Positions 1 through 8,200 of a stretch of 12,119 nt of DNA are shown piece by piece. Within the stretch, counting starts at the first letter, position 1. Every line of letters starts with the position of its first letter. The DNA is from CBDUXT01 sp965371245. GTDB taxonomy: Bacteria; Planctomycetota; Phycisphaerae; UBA1845. Below the pieces are notes generated by a model. It was not told the DNA's origin, did no database searches, and saw only the letters and a program-made list of their open reading frames with translations. The position numbers and the translations under genes are program-made. Location: NCBI GenBank assembly GCA_965371245.1, contig CBDUXT010000132.1:1-12119 (forward strand). The letters are read 5' to 3'.

Positions 1-71
1 TCCATGCCGCCGCGCAGCTCGTCGCAGCTTTGCCAGAGGGAGCTATAGAGTTCGGATTTCTTGAGGGCCAT
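1..71 (-). CDS. hsdM: Type I restriction-modification DNA methyltransferase subunit M, N-terminal start only
   Basis: This is the first 23 codons of a gene running leftward off the window. HsdM is the adenine-N6 methyltransferase subunit of type I restriction-modification complexes; with HsdS it modifies host DNA, and HsdR is the nuclease subunit. The visible peptide begins MALKKSELYSSLWQSC and continues DELRGGM. The ELYSSLWxSCDELRGGM stretch is the characteristic opening of the HsdM N-terminal (N6_N) domain, which normally continues with a D-A-S-x-Y-K type sequence. The ATG at 71-69 is chosen because the family match begins just after it and a GGAG sits 10 bases upstream. The catalytic NPPF motif and the SAM site lie outside the window, so completeness cannot be judged. 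hsdS and hsdR would be expected to the left. The sequence just upstream looks decayed. Confidence 0.85.
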   Translation of the reverse strand, partial: MALKKSELYSSLWQSCDELRGGM

Positions 72-74
72 CCG

Positions 75-606
75 TTAGTTGCTCCAGGTACGCGCCGCAG
101 CGGGGCAACCGCTCTGCATGTTGGCCAGGGCAAGCCACTGATCGTCGCCCGAAAAGGTGATCAGCGAGTTTACGACAAGAGTTCGAAGAGGGCCAACATG
201 CCGCCGGTGCCGCAGGAACCACCGTAGAGCAGGTGGGCACCAGACTTGCGTTTGGCCACAATCCGAGCCAGGCCTTGCAACGCGGTCAACCATGATCAAG
301 CAACTGATTGCTTCCATCTCGCACGCGCATTTTCACGTCGGCGAACGTCTCCATGGCGTCGCGGTCGCGGAGAAACGGTCTGATACGCTCATAGAAGTTT
401 TGAACCTGTCGCCGCGTTGTCTGGCCGGGAAACCCTTCTAGCACGCGAAGCTCCGAAGCCACAGCGAGATGCTCTGGAATGGAGAATCCCCGCCGGACAC
501 ATGCGCTAGCCGACGGACGTCCCCGGCTTATTGTGGTTATGGCGCAAAGGCCCCGAAATGTGCGCGAAGAATCGAGATTTCTCGGTTTTTCTTCTGACTG
601 GCTGTT
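75..606 (-). pseudogene. Decayed gene of unknown family in three reading-frame fragments, upstream of hsdM
   Basis: Reading leftward, three coding-looking stretches follow one another in different frames. The first is open from 606 to the TGA at 288-286 and includes a natural-looking peptide (around GQTTRRQVQNFYERIRPF and METFADVKMRVRDG) but has no ATG near its beginning; the first plausible start is a GTG at 462. The second runs from about 295 to the TAA at 172-170 and holds LLYGGSCGTGGMLALFELL. The third ends at the TAA at 77-75, four bases before the hsdM ATG, with ITFSGDDQWLALANMQSG. The handover points near 290 and 172 suggest two frameshifts in one former gene. I do not recognise the family. 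The SCGTGGML segment resembles methyltransferase motif I (CGTGGM in HsdM), or less well a P-loop, but this is weak. Alternatively these may be unrelated chance open frames. Confidence 0.33.
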
Positions 607-895
607 TCAGGAAGTCCCGACCGTGTCGCCCGACGCCACCGTTGTTGCGGATCCGGGTGTGATGGACGTGCAGGGCCGTGTCGTCGGCGTGGTGACGCTT
701 AAGTACACATTTCCCGGTTGTTGATTCGGGTTAGCGCGTGCAGGCGAAGGCGGGCGGTGACGAAGGATCTTCCGCGGCGCACCAGCCATGATCTGGACGG
801 CGGGATCGACGCCAGAGAGCTCGTTGGCGCGGCACACGGCACACGGGTCGGCCGAGAATCAATCCAGCGTCTTGATCCGGCCTCAATGGGACCAT
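607..895. other. Stretch with no recognised gene
   Basis: Both strands carry short open frames here, but none has a recognisable motif. The rightward peptide ending at 724 (VSPDATVVADPGVMDVQGRVV) has GC-rich third codon positions and looks somewhat protein-like, yet lacks a convincing start and a family match. The leftward frames are rich in Pro, Arg, Ser and Thr, as is usual for non-coding GC-rich DNA. No hairpin-plus-T terminator and no promoter pair was found. Confidence 0.3.
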
Positions 896-951
896 TCACA
901 CCTCCGCGGTAATTGGCCCCGGTTTTTTCTTGATCCGAACAAGTCGCCCTG

Positions 952-1236
952 TTATGCTGGCAAGTGTTCGCGGCACGGCCGGTACACATACCGGCAGCGA
1001 CGAAGAACCTTGACCAACAAGATACCAACGCCGTCCACATGGCGGTCGGGAGGCGCGGATGAGAACTCGGCTCCGCCTTTGGCTAGGATCGCTTCGTCCA
1101 TAGCATCGCGCAGGACTGTGGTCAACGAGTGCGATCCGGGCTTCCGTCCACCGCCCGGGTTGCCTTTGATGAACCGACCGGACCCGTCGCGATGCGCTAA
1201 TCGCTTCGCCGTTTTCTCACCGTTTTGTGTTGTCAT
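952..1236 (-). CDS. DUF5681-like small protein, probably frameshifted in its second half
   Basis: The predicted protein is 94 aa. Residues 19-36 (SGRFIKGNPGGGRKPGS) match the glycine- and basic-rich opening of DUF5681 proteins (pattern GxFxKGxPGxxxGRPxGS). These are small proteins found in phages and bacterial genomes and often discussed as terminase-small-subunit-like or DNA-binding. A helix-like stretch follows (TTVLRDAMDEAILAKGG). After about residue 57 the sequence becomes unlike the family and ends rich in Cys and Arg. Another frame, reading LPVCVPAVPRTLASITGRL and ending at the TGA at 898-896, looks like a better continuation after LLVKVL (about residue 78), so a frameshift near 1000 is likely. 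The ATG at 1236 is preferred over the TTG at 1245; no good ribosome-binding site is seen. The gene follows the stop of the large dockerin gene by 54 bases, on the same strand. Confidence 0.5.
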   Translation of the reverse strand: MTTQNGEKTAKRLAHRDGSGRFIKGNPGGGRKPGSHSLTTVLRDAMDEAILAKGGAEFSSAPPDRHVDGVGILLVKVLRRCRYVYRPCREHLPA

Positions 1237-1245
1237 TATGGACAA
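1230..1245. repeat. Short perfect inverted repeat at the start of the DUF5681-like gene
   Basis: TTGTC (1230-1234) and GACAA (1241-1245) are perfect inverted arms separated by 6 bases, and the arms overlap the proposed ATG at 1234-1236. This could be a small operator. Arms of 5 bp also arise by chance, and no rho-independent terminator for the upstream large gene is seen in the 54-base gap. Confidence 0.2.
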
Positions 1246-1290
1246 TTATGGCACTACAGCGCTACGAACACAGCCCGGCCCAACCGTTGT

Positions 1291-4131
1291 TTATGGCCCA
1301 GTCGAAGACTCTAGGAATCGAGAATAGTCGATGAGATCGATGCGGCCGTCGTTGTCGCGATCGCCGCGAGGACAGGCGAGGTCTTGTGCGATCACATCAC
1401 CGAAACAGCGCTGAAATGCAGCGTGGTCGAACAGGTCAATATCGCCGTCGCCGTCGAAGTCCGCAAAGAAGCTACTGAACGACTCTCCGCCGACCGTGCC
1501 CACTGGTGCGGGGATCTCAAGGCTCTGAACAAGTGAGCCATCACGCAGACGCACGTCGATCTCCGGTGAATCAGAGTCGCTTACGTACAACAATAGATCG
1601 CCCACGCCGCCCACCGCGGCCGGCCGCCGGTTGAAGGGGCCAAGTTCGTTCGTAACCATTCCCGAGTTCGGGTCCAGCTCATAGATGCGACGAGTGTTGA
1701 ACGCATCGGCCACGTAGAGCCGCGAGGGGTTCGTCAGTGCGCCAAGCCCCCCGGCGATGGTCACCCTGTTGAGCCCTCCGACGTCGAGTGTCCGCACGTG
1801 CCGAAGTGAGAGTGGATCGAGAACGTGTATGCTTCTCTCTCCGTAGTCCAAGAAGAACAGCTCGCCACCCAGCAGAACTGCGTCACTATAAAAACCGGAG
1901 CCCATCCACAGAACGTGCTCGTCGAGGACGGTGCCCGTCAGCGGGTCGAGGCGATACATCTTCGGGAACTTCCCCACACCAACGTAGTAGAGGTTATCAC
2001 CGTCGAACGCCAAGCCTTCCGAACCGCCGGCGCGAGGCTCCGGCGTCGGCAGTTCGCGCAGTGATTCGCCTGTTTCCGCGTCGATGGCGTCAATCCGATT
2101 GCCCACCCCGTCCAGTCGAGTTGCGAAGAGCAGGGACGGGGCAGTCGAATCACGATCCACAAGGCCGGTCGCTTCGCCTCCAGGACCAGGGCCGTTCCTG
2201 TCTGCCGTTAGCGTGACGATGAGGTGATAGACACCTAGCTCACCCCCACCGCCTGAGCAGGCAGTCGTGAGATCAAAGGAGGAGAGGTTGGCGGAGAGCG
2301 CGACGTAGTACCGGCCGGGCGTCGTGAGCACCGCACGGAGCGGTGATGGGCGTCCGTGTTGTTGAGTCACGAGCTGCTCGGCGAGCGTTTCACCGGATGA
2401 ATCCAAAATGGCGAGATCATAAACCCGCGACGCATCGAGACCGCACCGGGTCGAAGTGACCGACAATACGGCTGGAGGATCAGTAAGGTCGAGCGCCCAG
2501 ACGTCAAGATCATCCCGTGCCTCGCTGCACGGCGCGTCTCCAAGGAAACCGTCGGTGCAAACGAAATCGCCCCGATCGACGAGCCCCGTCTCGGAGGCCG
2601 TGTCAAGCGTGTCGCCGGGGTCCGTCCCGCACGTCGTCTCGATGGGATCCGCCTGGATGGAAAGATGATAGGACCCCACGCTTCCAGGTCCGTCCTCGAC
2701 GTGGTCCGACAAGACGATCGCTTGGTCGGGAAACGGCTTTCTGACGTCAAGCGGAGGGCGCTGGCGCGTGCCCGAAACCATCACATAGACCGAGACCGAA
2801 TCGTCGCTCACATCAAAACAAGTCGCGGGCACCCTAATGTGTCCATCCACCGTTCCATAGTGGCGATCGCTGGTGGCGAGTTGATTGCCTGCCCAGTTGT
2901 ATACGCTGACCACCGGATCGAGCGAGCTACCCATCGAGGACGCGGACACATCGATCGTCAGCATCCTCGGCTCATCGACAATGATGACGTCGTAGAAGTC
3001 GCGATCCCCTTGGAACGGCGCCATCGGACCGTCGCCGAGAAAGCCATCCACCTCAAAGAGGGTCGGGCGCCCATCGACAAAGACAGGTCCTTTGGTGGCC
3101 GTCGAAATGGAATCATTGGGTTCGTTCGGTCCAAACGGATCGAAGTACTCGACTATAACGGCCAGATCGTACACACCCGTGCTACCCAGCTCGCCTGAGC
3201 CGGCTGTGGCCGGGTCGTACCGCCTGTTCCCCGCGCCGGAAACCATGATGAAGACCGTCTGAGGCTTGAGCACCCCGGCGGAGAAGGCCGCGCCACGCGA
3301 GCCGTCCGGAAGATGATCACCGGCGCCGAGCAAACAGCGATCGACACGCGTTCGCGTTTCGATGGGATCCTCGCAGGTTCGCATTCTAACGACGGGGTCG
3401 AGTACCGAGCCGATCGCCTCGGCCCGGAGCTCCACGTCGATCTTTGCGGTTCCAGTCACTCTCAACTCGTAGATGTCCACGTCCAACCGAGCGTGCTCGC
3501 CGTCGCCGATGAACTCGCCGATGACGGTAAACGATTGGCTTCCCATGGAGCTCGCATCGAGAGTTCGATCGTTCGGCTCACGTGGGCTTGACGGATCGGT
3601 TCGTTCCTCGGTCGCCAGTGTAAGGGTGTATGGTCCGCCCACGGCGCTGCGGCCGCTGCCTCCGACGATGGGGTCATAGCGTGGGTTGTCGGCCGTGGAC
3701 ACGCCGACGAAATAGGTTCCGGCACCTGGAAGCTGTGCCAGCATGCGCGGACTCGCGTCGCCGGGCGCGCGATCGTCGTTGCTCGCAATCGCAACGCCGT
3801 CGGCGTCGAAGAGCCTTAGGAACGGGTCGAAGAACGCATCACCGGTCGATGCCTCGACTGTCAGAAGAAACGGCGGCGCACTCTCTTCAACGACAATCCG
3901 GAACAGATCGACGTCTCGCGCAGCGAATGGTCCGTCTCCGATCACGGCTTCGATGATGGTTTGGGAACCGATTCCGAAGGACTCGACCGTCGTCGCATTC
4001 GCCAAGGTGTCGTTCGGTTCATCGGGATACGCATACGCGCTCGCCGAGGCCGTAACGGCGACGAGCAGGATGGATCGACAAACGATCGATGCCAGCGCTG
4101 GCGTCAGAACTATCTCGCGCAGTCTGTGCAT
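1291..4131 (-). CDS. Secreted four-module PPC-like / propeller-like protein with C-terminal dockerin pair
   Basis: A 946-aa exported protein of unknown role. Residues 1-34 form a signal peptide (basic start, hydrophobic core ILLVAVTASASAYA). Four tandem modules follow at about 36-173, 183-328, 334-493 and 502-642. Each opens with an EPND-like motif (PDEPNDT, PREPNDR, PNEPNDS, GTDPGDT), then GDG/GDA and a DVDLF-type strand, features of pre-peptidase C-terminal (PPC)-like beta-sandwich domains. About 665-880 has repeated strand and loop units (YRLDPLTG, HVLDPLSL, YELDPNSG) like part of a beta-propeller. Residues 889-946 are dockerin-like: two calcium loops with Asp at 891/893/895/902 and 924/926/928/935. 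The ATG at 4131 is preferred over an upstream in-frame start because AAGGA lies 7 bases before it and the signal peptide begins there. The start overlaps the pseudopilin gene by 22 bases, so translation is probably coupled. No catalytic motif is visible. Confidence 0.85.
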   Translation of the reverse strand: MHRLREIVLTPALASIVCRSILLVAVTASASAYAYPDEPNDTLANATTVESFGIGSQTIIEAVIGDGPFAARDVDLFRIVVEESAPPFLLTVEASTGDAFFDPFLRLFDADGVAIASNDDRAPGDASPRMLAQLPGAGTYFVGVSTADNPRYDPIVGGSGRSAVGGPYTLTLATEERTDPSSPREPNDRTLDASSMGSQSFTVIGEFIGDGEHARLDVDIYELRVTGTAKIDVELRAEAIGSVLDPVVRMRTCEDPIETRTRVDRCLLGAGDHLPDGSRGAAFSAGVLKPQTVFIMVSGAGNRRYDPATAGSGELGSTGVYDLAVIVEYFDPFGPNEPNDSISTATKGPVFVDGRPTLFEVDGFLGDGPMAPFQGDRDFYDVIIVDEPRMLTIDVSASSMGSSLDPVVSVYNWAGNQLATSDRHYGTVDGHIRVPATCFDVSDDSVSVYVMVSGTRQRPPLDVRKPFPDQAIVLSDHVEDGPGSVGSYHLSIQADPIETTCGTDPGDTLDTASETGLVDRGDFVCTDGFLGDAPCSEARDDLDVWALDLTDPPAVLSVTSTRCGLDASRVYDLAILDSSGETLAEQLVTQQHGRPSPLRAVLTTPGRYYVALSANLSSFDLTTACSGGGGELGVYHLIVTLTADRNGPGPGGEATGLVDRDSTAPSLLFATRLDGVGNRIDAIDAETGESLRELPTPEPRAGGSEGLAFDGDNLYYVGVGKFPKMYRLDPLTGTVLDEHVLWMGSGFYSDAVLLGGELFFLDYGERSIHVLDPLSLRHVRTLDVGGLNRVTIAGGLGALTNPSRLYVADAFNTRRIYELDPNSGMVTNELGPFNRRPAAVGGVGDLLLYVSDSDSPEIDVRLRDGSLVQSLEIPAPVGTVGGESFSSFFADFDGDGDIDLFDHAAFQRCFGDVIAQDLACPRGDRDNDGRIDLIDYSRFLESSTGP
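1294..1467 (-). other. Dockerin-like calcium-binding domain (C-terminus of the 946-aa protein)
   Basis: Two 12-residue calcium loops of the D-x-D-x-D-G type each end in Asp at position 12: DFDGDGDIDLFD and DRDNDGRIDLID. Each is followed by a short helix containing Phe, and they are separated by a linker with two Cys. The arrangement is that of the paired planctomycete dockerin-like modules at secreted-protein C-termini. In cellulosomes dockerins bind cohesins; no cohesin is in this window, so the partner is unknown. Confidence 0.8.
2206..4026 (-). repeat. Four tandem PPC-like protein modules encoded in the 946-aa protein gene
   Basis: Four modules of about 140-160 residues share an ordered set of landmarks: an E-P-N-D opening, a GxF/V-I/L-GDG/GDA turn, a D-V/L-D-L/I/V-F/Y/W strand, an L/V-DP-V/F-V/L-R/S strand, and a final Y-V/I-x-V-S/M plus Y-x-L strand. 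Three carry a hydrophobic residue followed by a V-S-G/T or similar turn and an RYDP or nearby proline segment. The divergence between copies indicates ancient duplication. Confidence 0.7.
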
Positions 4132-5237
4132 GTCGAGTTCCTTTCGCGCTGCGCTGCCGCGGCGGATTGCTGAATACACCCCTCGTAGGAGGAGCGTCCG
4201 TTTCCATCATGGACCAGGTTGGTCGCGATGCGCGGCAACGGCAGCGTGTCTTTTTGCCACCCTTCGCCGCGAATCGTGATGCAACGAGAAGCACCGTCGA
4301 AGTCAGGGCCAAGGCCGAGGTTCGTCTCCCGTCGATACCCGCGCATGTAGATCGAGTCGGCATGACCGTCCATAAAGGCGGCGTTGAACGTCCAATCCTT
4401 CCCGTGCCAGCCGCCGACCGTGCCGGGCACGCCGTGAAGAAAATCGCACGGCTCCGGAGCAACGGTCCACGCGAATCGCCCGTTGTTTTCCTGATAGCCC
4501 AACGTCCGCGACGGAGCCAACAGGTCCGACATGCGGTGGAGATAGGGCGACGTGCTGAACATCACTCCACCGCCCCCAGACGCCGTCATAAAGATGTTGG
4601 CGTTGTAGCTCGTGCCGAAGTGATCGAATGAACTTAGCTTTTTCGCCTCGAAATCGGGGCAATGGACGCCGGTGAACCCCGTGTCCGACGGGCACTTCAC
4701 AAGGTCGAGTTCCAGTTTGGTGTCCGCGTGAGCCTGGTCCCGATCGAAGCGCCCGAAAGCGAAGGCATCGGTCATCGCCCCAGGGAACAAGATTTTGTTC
4801 AGCGGACGCCGGGTCGGCCCGAAACCAGCCTTGGTACCATACCGGCTGTTGAGCGGTTCGCCGGGAAACCCGGAGACGAAGTCATCACGCCCCACGCCGC
4901 TCTTGCCGCCCCAGTCGTAGGCACCCACAAAAATCGGTTCGTCGCACAGCGAGGAGGAGTCTTCACCACACTGCGTGAACTGTTGGTGATGAACCGGCAG
5001 GGCATTGTCGTTTGGATCCTGCGCGGCGTAGACGGCGTTCGCGTATCCGATCCGCATCAGGTTGCTGAGACATCGCTGGCTCTTGCCGCTGACGGCGACC
5101 TGCGCAGTCGCGGGAACGAGCACAACCATAAGCAAGGTCACGCATAGGAGGATCGCCAGGCTTTCCACCAGTGTGACCGCTCTTTTTGATAAGACTCGCG
5201 TCTCAACTCCCCGAAGTGCAGAGCTATCTCTTTGCAT
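4110..5237 (-). CDS. DUF1559-type pseudopilin (prepilin-like, H-X-DG family)
   Basis: A 375-aa protein with a type IV prepilin-like N-terminus: KRA|VTLVES (cleavage predicted after Ala20, conserved Glu at mature position 5), then a hydrophobic helix to about residue 45. The rest is a soluble domain typical of planctomycete DUF1559 / H-X9-DG proteins: a CLSNLMRIGYA helix after the membrane segment, KCPSDTG (181-187), the GTSYNANIF strand (208-216), and H278 followed by D290-G291-H292. Such proteins are abundant paralogous pseudopilins of uncertain role, thought to act with type II secretion-like or type IV pilus machinery. Two oddities: the residue before the cleavage site is Ala rather than Gly, and the H-to-DG spacing is 11, not the usual 9. 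The start may be ATG 5237 or the adjacent GTG 5240; a GGAGG precedes both. It is the middle gene of a tight cluster, 18 bases after the upstream stop. Confidence 0.85.
   Translation of the reverse strand: MQRDSSALRGVETRVLSKRAVTLVESLAILLCVTLLMVVLVPATAQVAVSGKSQRCLSNLMRIGYANAVYAAQDPNDNALPVHHQQFTQCGEDSSSLCDEPIFVGAYDWGGKSGVGRDDFVSGFPGEPLNSRYGTKAGFGPTRRPLNKILFPGAMTDAFAFGRFDRDQAHADTKLELDLVKCPSDTGFTGVHCPDFEAKKLSSFDHFGTSYNANIFMTASGGGGVMFSTSPYLHRMSDLLAPSRTLGYQENNGRFAWTVAPEPCDFLHGVPGTVGGWHGKDWTFNAAFMDGHADSIYMRGYRRETNLGLGPDFDGASRCITIRGEGWQKDTLPLPRIATNLVHDGNGRSSYEGCIQQSAAAAQRERNSTCTDCAR
4139..4143 (-). promoter_or_regulatory. Ribosome-binding site deciding the start of the 946-aa protein
   Basis: AAGGA on the minus strand lies 7 bases upstream of the ATG at 4131 and inside the coding sequence of the preceding pseudopilin gene. 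This supports the internal ATG over the start 48 bases further upstream. Confidence 0.65.
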
Positions 5238-5248
5238 CACAGCCTCGT

Positions 5249-5253
5249 CCTCC
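5249..5253 (-). promoter_or_regulatory. Strong ribosome-binding site of the pseudopilin gene
   Basis: GGAGG on the minus strand lies 8 bases before GTG 5240 and 11 before ATG 5237. It immediately follows the upstream TGA at 5258-5256, which fits translation within one transcript. A second GAGG at 5243-5246 lies 5 bases before the ATG, so the choice between the two starts stays open. Confidence 0.6.
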
Positions 5254-5255
5254 GA

Positions 5256-8200
5256 TCAGTTCGGGCAGTCCCCCGGGCTCTCCGGTAGTGGTACGCCATT
5301 CCAACCCGGGGCGAACGCCTCCGATCCGTTCAACAGATCCATGAGTCGAAGCAGGTCTCCCGGTCCCAGCGATCCGCTTCGATCGATATCGGCGCTGAAG
5401 AGATCCCATGGAGGTGGCACCTTTCCCCGAAGGACGGCGATCAACGCGGCGACATCCTCAGCGTTCGTTAACGCATCGGCATTGACGTTCCCGGGATGGA
5501 CGGTGAAGGTGCCGACGCTCGTCGCACCAACACCGTCAGTGTACGTTAGCGTGGTCACCGCTCCCGGCGTCATGGGTCTCAGCAGGTTGACTGTGTACAA
5601 GCCGTTGCCGTTGTCCGTGATGCTCGTGATTTCATTGGCAACCGCAACGCTCGGATGAGAATCGCAAAGAGACCAGCACGCGTGGATGAAGGTGGGATCG
5701 TTGACGGAGTCCTCAAACCCCGCCGGACCTGAAATCACAACGGACTGAATCCCCCGCAGCGTGCTCGCGTCGTCCGGCTCGTGCGGCTGGCCTGCGTCCA
5801 CGACACCGTTCAACGGATCGAGGAACGTCACCGCCGCACCGGATGGGCACTTCATTTGGATCTTCAGGTCACCCATCGGTGTGTGGCCGATCCGGCCGCC
5901 CAGTCGGATCTTGTAGCAGGTGTCCTTGACCGCATCGATGGTGGAACTCGACCCAAGGAAGCAACCGAGCGCCGTGACAAAGGTGCTGCAATCGATCTCG
6001 TTGGAGGCATCCACCGGACAGTCACAGCCTTGGTACACCACCATGGTCGTTTCCGGCGTTGCGTCCCTACAGGTTCCTCCGCCGGGGCAAGACTCCCCCG
6101 TTTCGCAGGGCAGCCCGTCTCTGTCCCCTCCGACGCACAGGAGGCCGCCGCACGTGTCGATTACGAATTGGCCGGTCGCCGGGGCAACCCAGTCATACCA
6201 GGCGTCGTTGGCCATCGGAAAAGACGGGCGGCCGCAGAAAGGGCCGGGGCAGTCGAACGTGACCGGCGCCGTGTTGGTCATCTCGCCAGAGAGATCGAAA
6301 TCGACCTTGATGGTCGAGCCGCCAAGAAACATGGCGTCCTCGCACCGATCGTTGGGCAGCGGAGGCGGCGCGGTACAGGGCGAGCGGAAGTCCACCTCCA
6401 AGACGCCGTTGTCGTTCTGAATCTTGGTACCGACCGTGACGATGTACGTCTCGCCCACCACGAGGTCGGTCGCGCAGACACTCGACAGCGTGCCGGTGTC
6501 GCACTCCGTGGCGTCGTCGTTGCATGCGATCGCGTCAATGGTTTCGCAGGCGGTCGCTCGCGACGAGTCGTCGCCCACGCGAAACACCTGGATCAGCGTG
6601 TTCGCGAAGGGCAGATCACTGCCGCAGGTGCTAATGCGGGTCGAAGTCTGGGTGGCTGCGAACTCAAACCAGAGCGTCTGGCGTCCTCTGTTGCCGGGCG
6701 TTTCGTTGTCACAGCAGAAACCAGGTTCCTCGGAATTCGTCGTGGCGTCTCTGTTGCCGATGAAGACGGTTTCATTGGCCTGTACGCCGAGGACACCCTG
6801 TTCATCGGTGGGTCCGTCACACTTGTCGTTGAAGGCGGGATTGAAGTTGCAAAACTCGTTCGCCCACCGAAGGCAAACGCGATCCCACTCGACCAAGCAA
6901 CAGAACGGATCGAACGCACAGACATCCGTGCAGCAAAACGGATCCTTACAGCCCGCGCCCGGACGCGCGAGCCGGCAATCGCCTTCGCGCTGGAGGCATG
7001 CGTTGAACGGGCACGGGAACGGGAGTGTCTCACAGAGCGACAACGGGCTCCACCGCCGAACACGCTCCACCGGCGGCAAGGCCGTGCACTCGCTGAACGT
7101 CAGGTTTTCGCACGTGTCGTCGGGTGTGCAGCACGCCGCAAGCCCGCACGCCGGTGTGAACGGGTCCGGGTCGCAGGCCTCCGACTCGATCCAGCGGTTG
7201 GATGCGCAGTTCATCTCCGGCAGCTCGCCACAGACGGCCTCGCCGACGCACTGCGCCTGCCGCGGGCATGCCCCACCGGGGCAGCCGGAATCCGAGAAGC
7301 ATGCTTCACCGTCGTTGGCCCCGCCAGCGCAGACACGGCAGTCGTCCTGGAGAACACACGCGGTGCCTTCGTTGGGTCCGCCGCGACAGGTCTTGTCTCG
7401 TGTGAGAATCGTATCGCAGCAGGCGCCGGCGGGTGGATCGCCCTCGCAGAAAACCGTGACGTCGAACGCAGACCAGATCGAGTGTCCGAAGTCCTCGACG
7501 GACCAAGCCCCAGCAGGTGCAGTCCCCTGATACTCCCAGTACGTATCCTCCGTATCGCCGAGGTCGGCCCGACGACCCGTCACGATGGGGCCGACGACGT
7601 CGCTACCTGTCCGGAACGTGACAAAGAAGCTCTGAGGAACGGGAATCGGCGGGTCAAAGCCGAAACGGAAGACCTGGATCTTGTTTGTGAAGACGAACTC
7701 CATCTTGTCCGTCCCTGGGATGCGGTTGCCGGTCGCGGGGTCGGAATCGCTCAGGGCCGTCTTGAGATCAACCTCGAAAGCGCCGGAGCAGGTCGAACAA
7801 CTGCCCTTCACCGACACTTCGTACGCCACCATCTTGCAGTCATCTCGCGCTAGAGTGATATCGTCGGCGAAGCGTATAAGCCGACCCGGCGTGAAGGCAT
7901 CGCCTGACTGCTTGGTGTTGCGGTAAGCAGGGAAGGCGTTACCGCAGTCTCGGACGAAGATCTGCGTGTAAAAGCTGGCGTGTGGAAACGAGGGGAAGCC
8001 GCCCAACGCCGCGGCACATTCGAAGCCGGGGAAATCAAATCGGTCGATGGAGAAACCCCGTTCCGCCGGCGCGCCGTGTACCCAGCCGGTGTTGCCACGA
8101 TCGAACGTAACCGCTACGTACATCGTGGGGGGCAGCGGGATCTCAACGTCCGCCGGGATGACGCATTCCACATCGTGAAGCTGGCCCGCTTGCGTCGGCA

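Noticed and set aside
1237..1290. A rho-independent terminator after the 946-aa protein gene.
   Set aside because: Only a 5-bp imperfect stem with a 2-base loop (around GCACTACAGCGC) is present, and no T run follows on the minus strand.
6424..7530. A 368-codon plus-strand frame rich in Ser, Gln and Pro.
   Set aside because: It is antisense to the same large gene, in another frame, with low-complexity composition and no motif.
5781..7853. A 690-codon open frame on the plus strand.
   Set aside because: It lies antisense to the well-supported 1170-aa secreted protein gene, is dominated by Arg, Ala, Val and His, and has no family motif. It is the usual mirror frame of GC-rich coding DNA.
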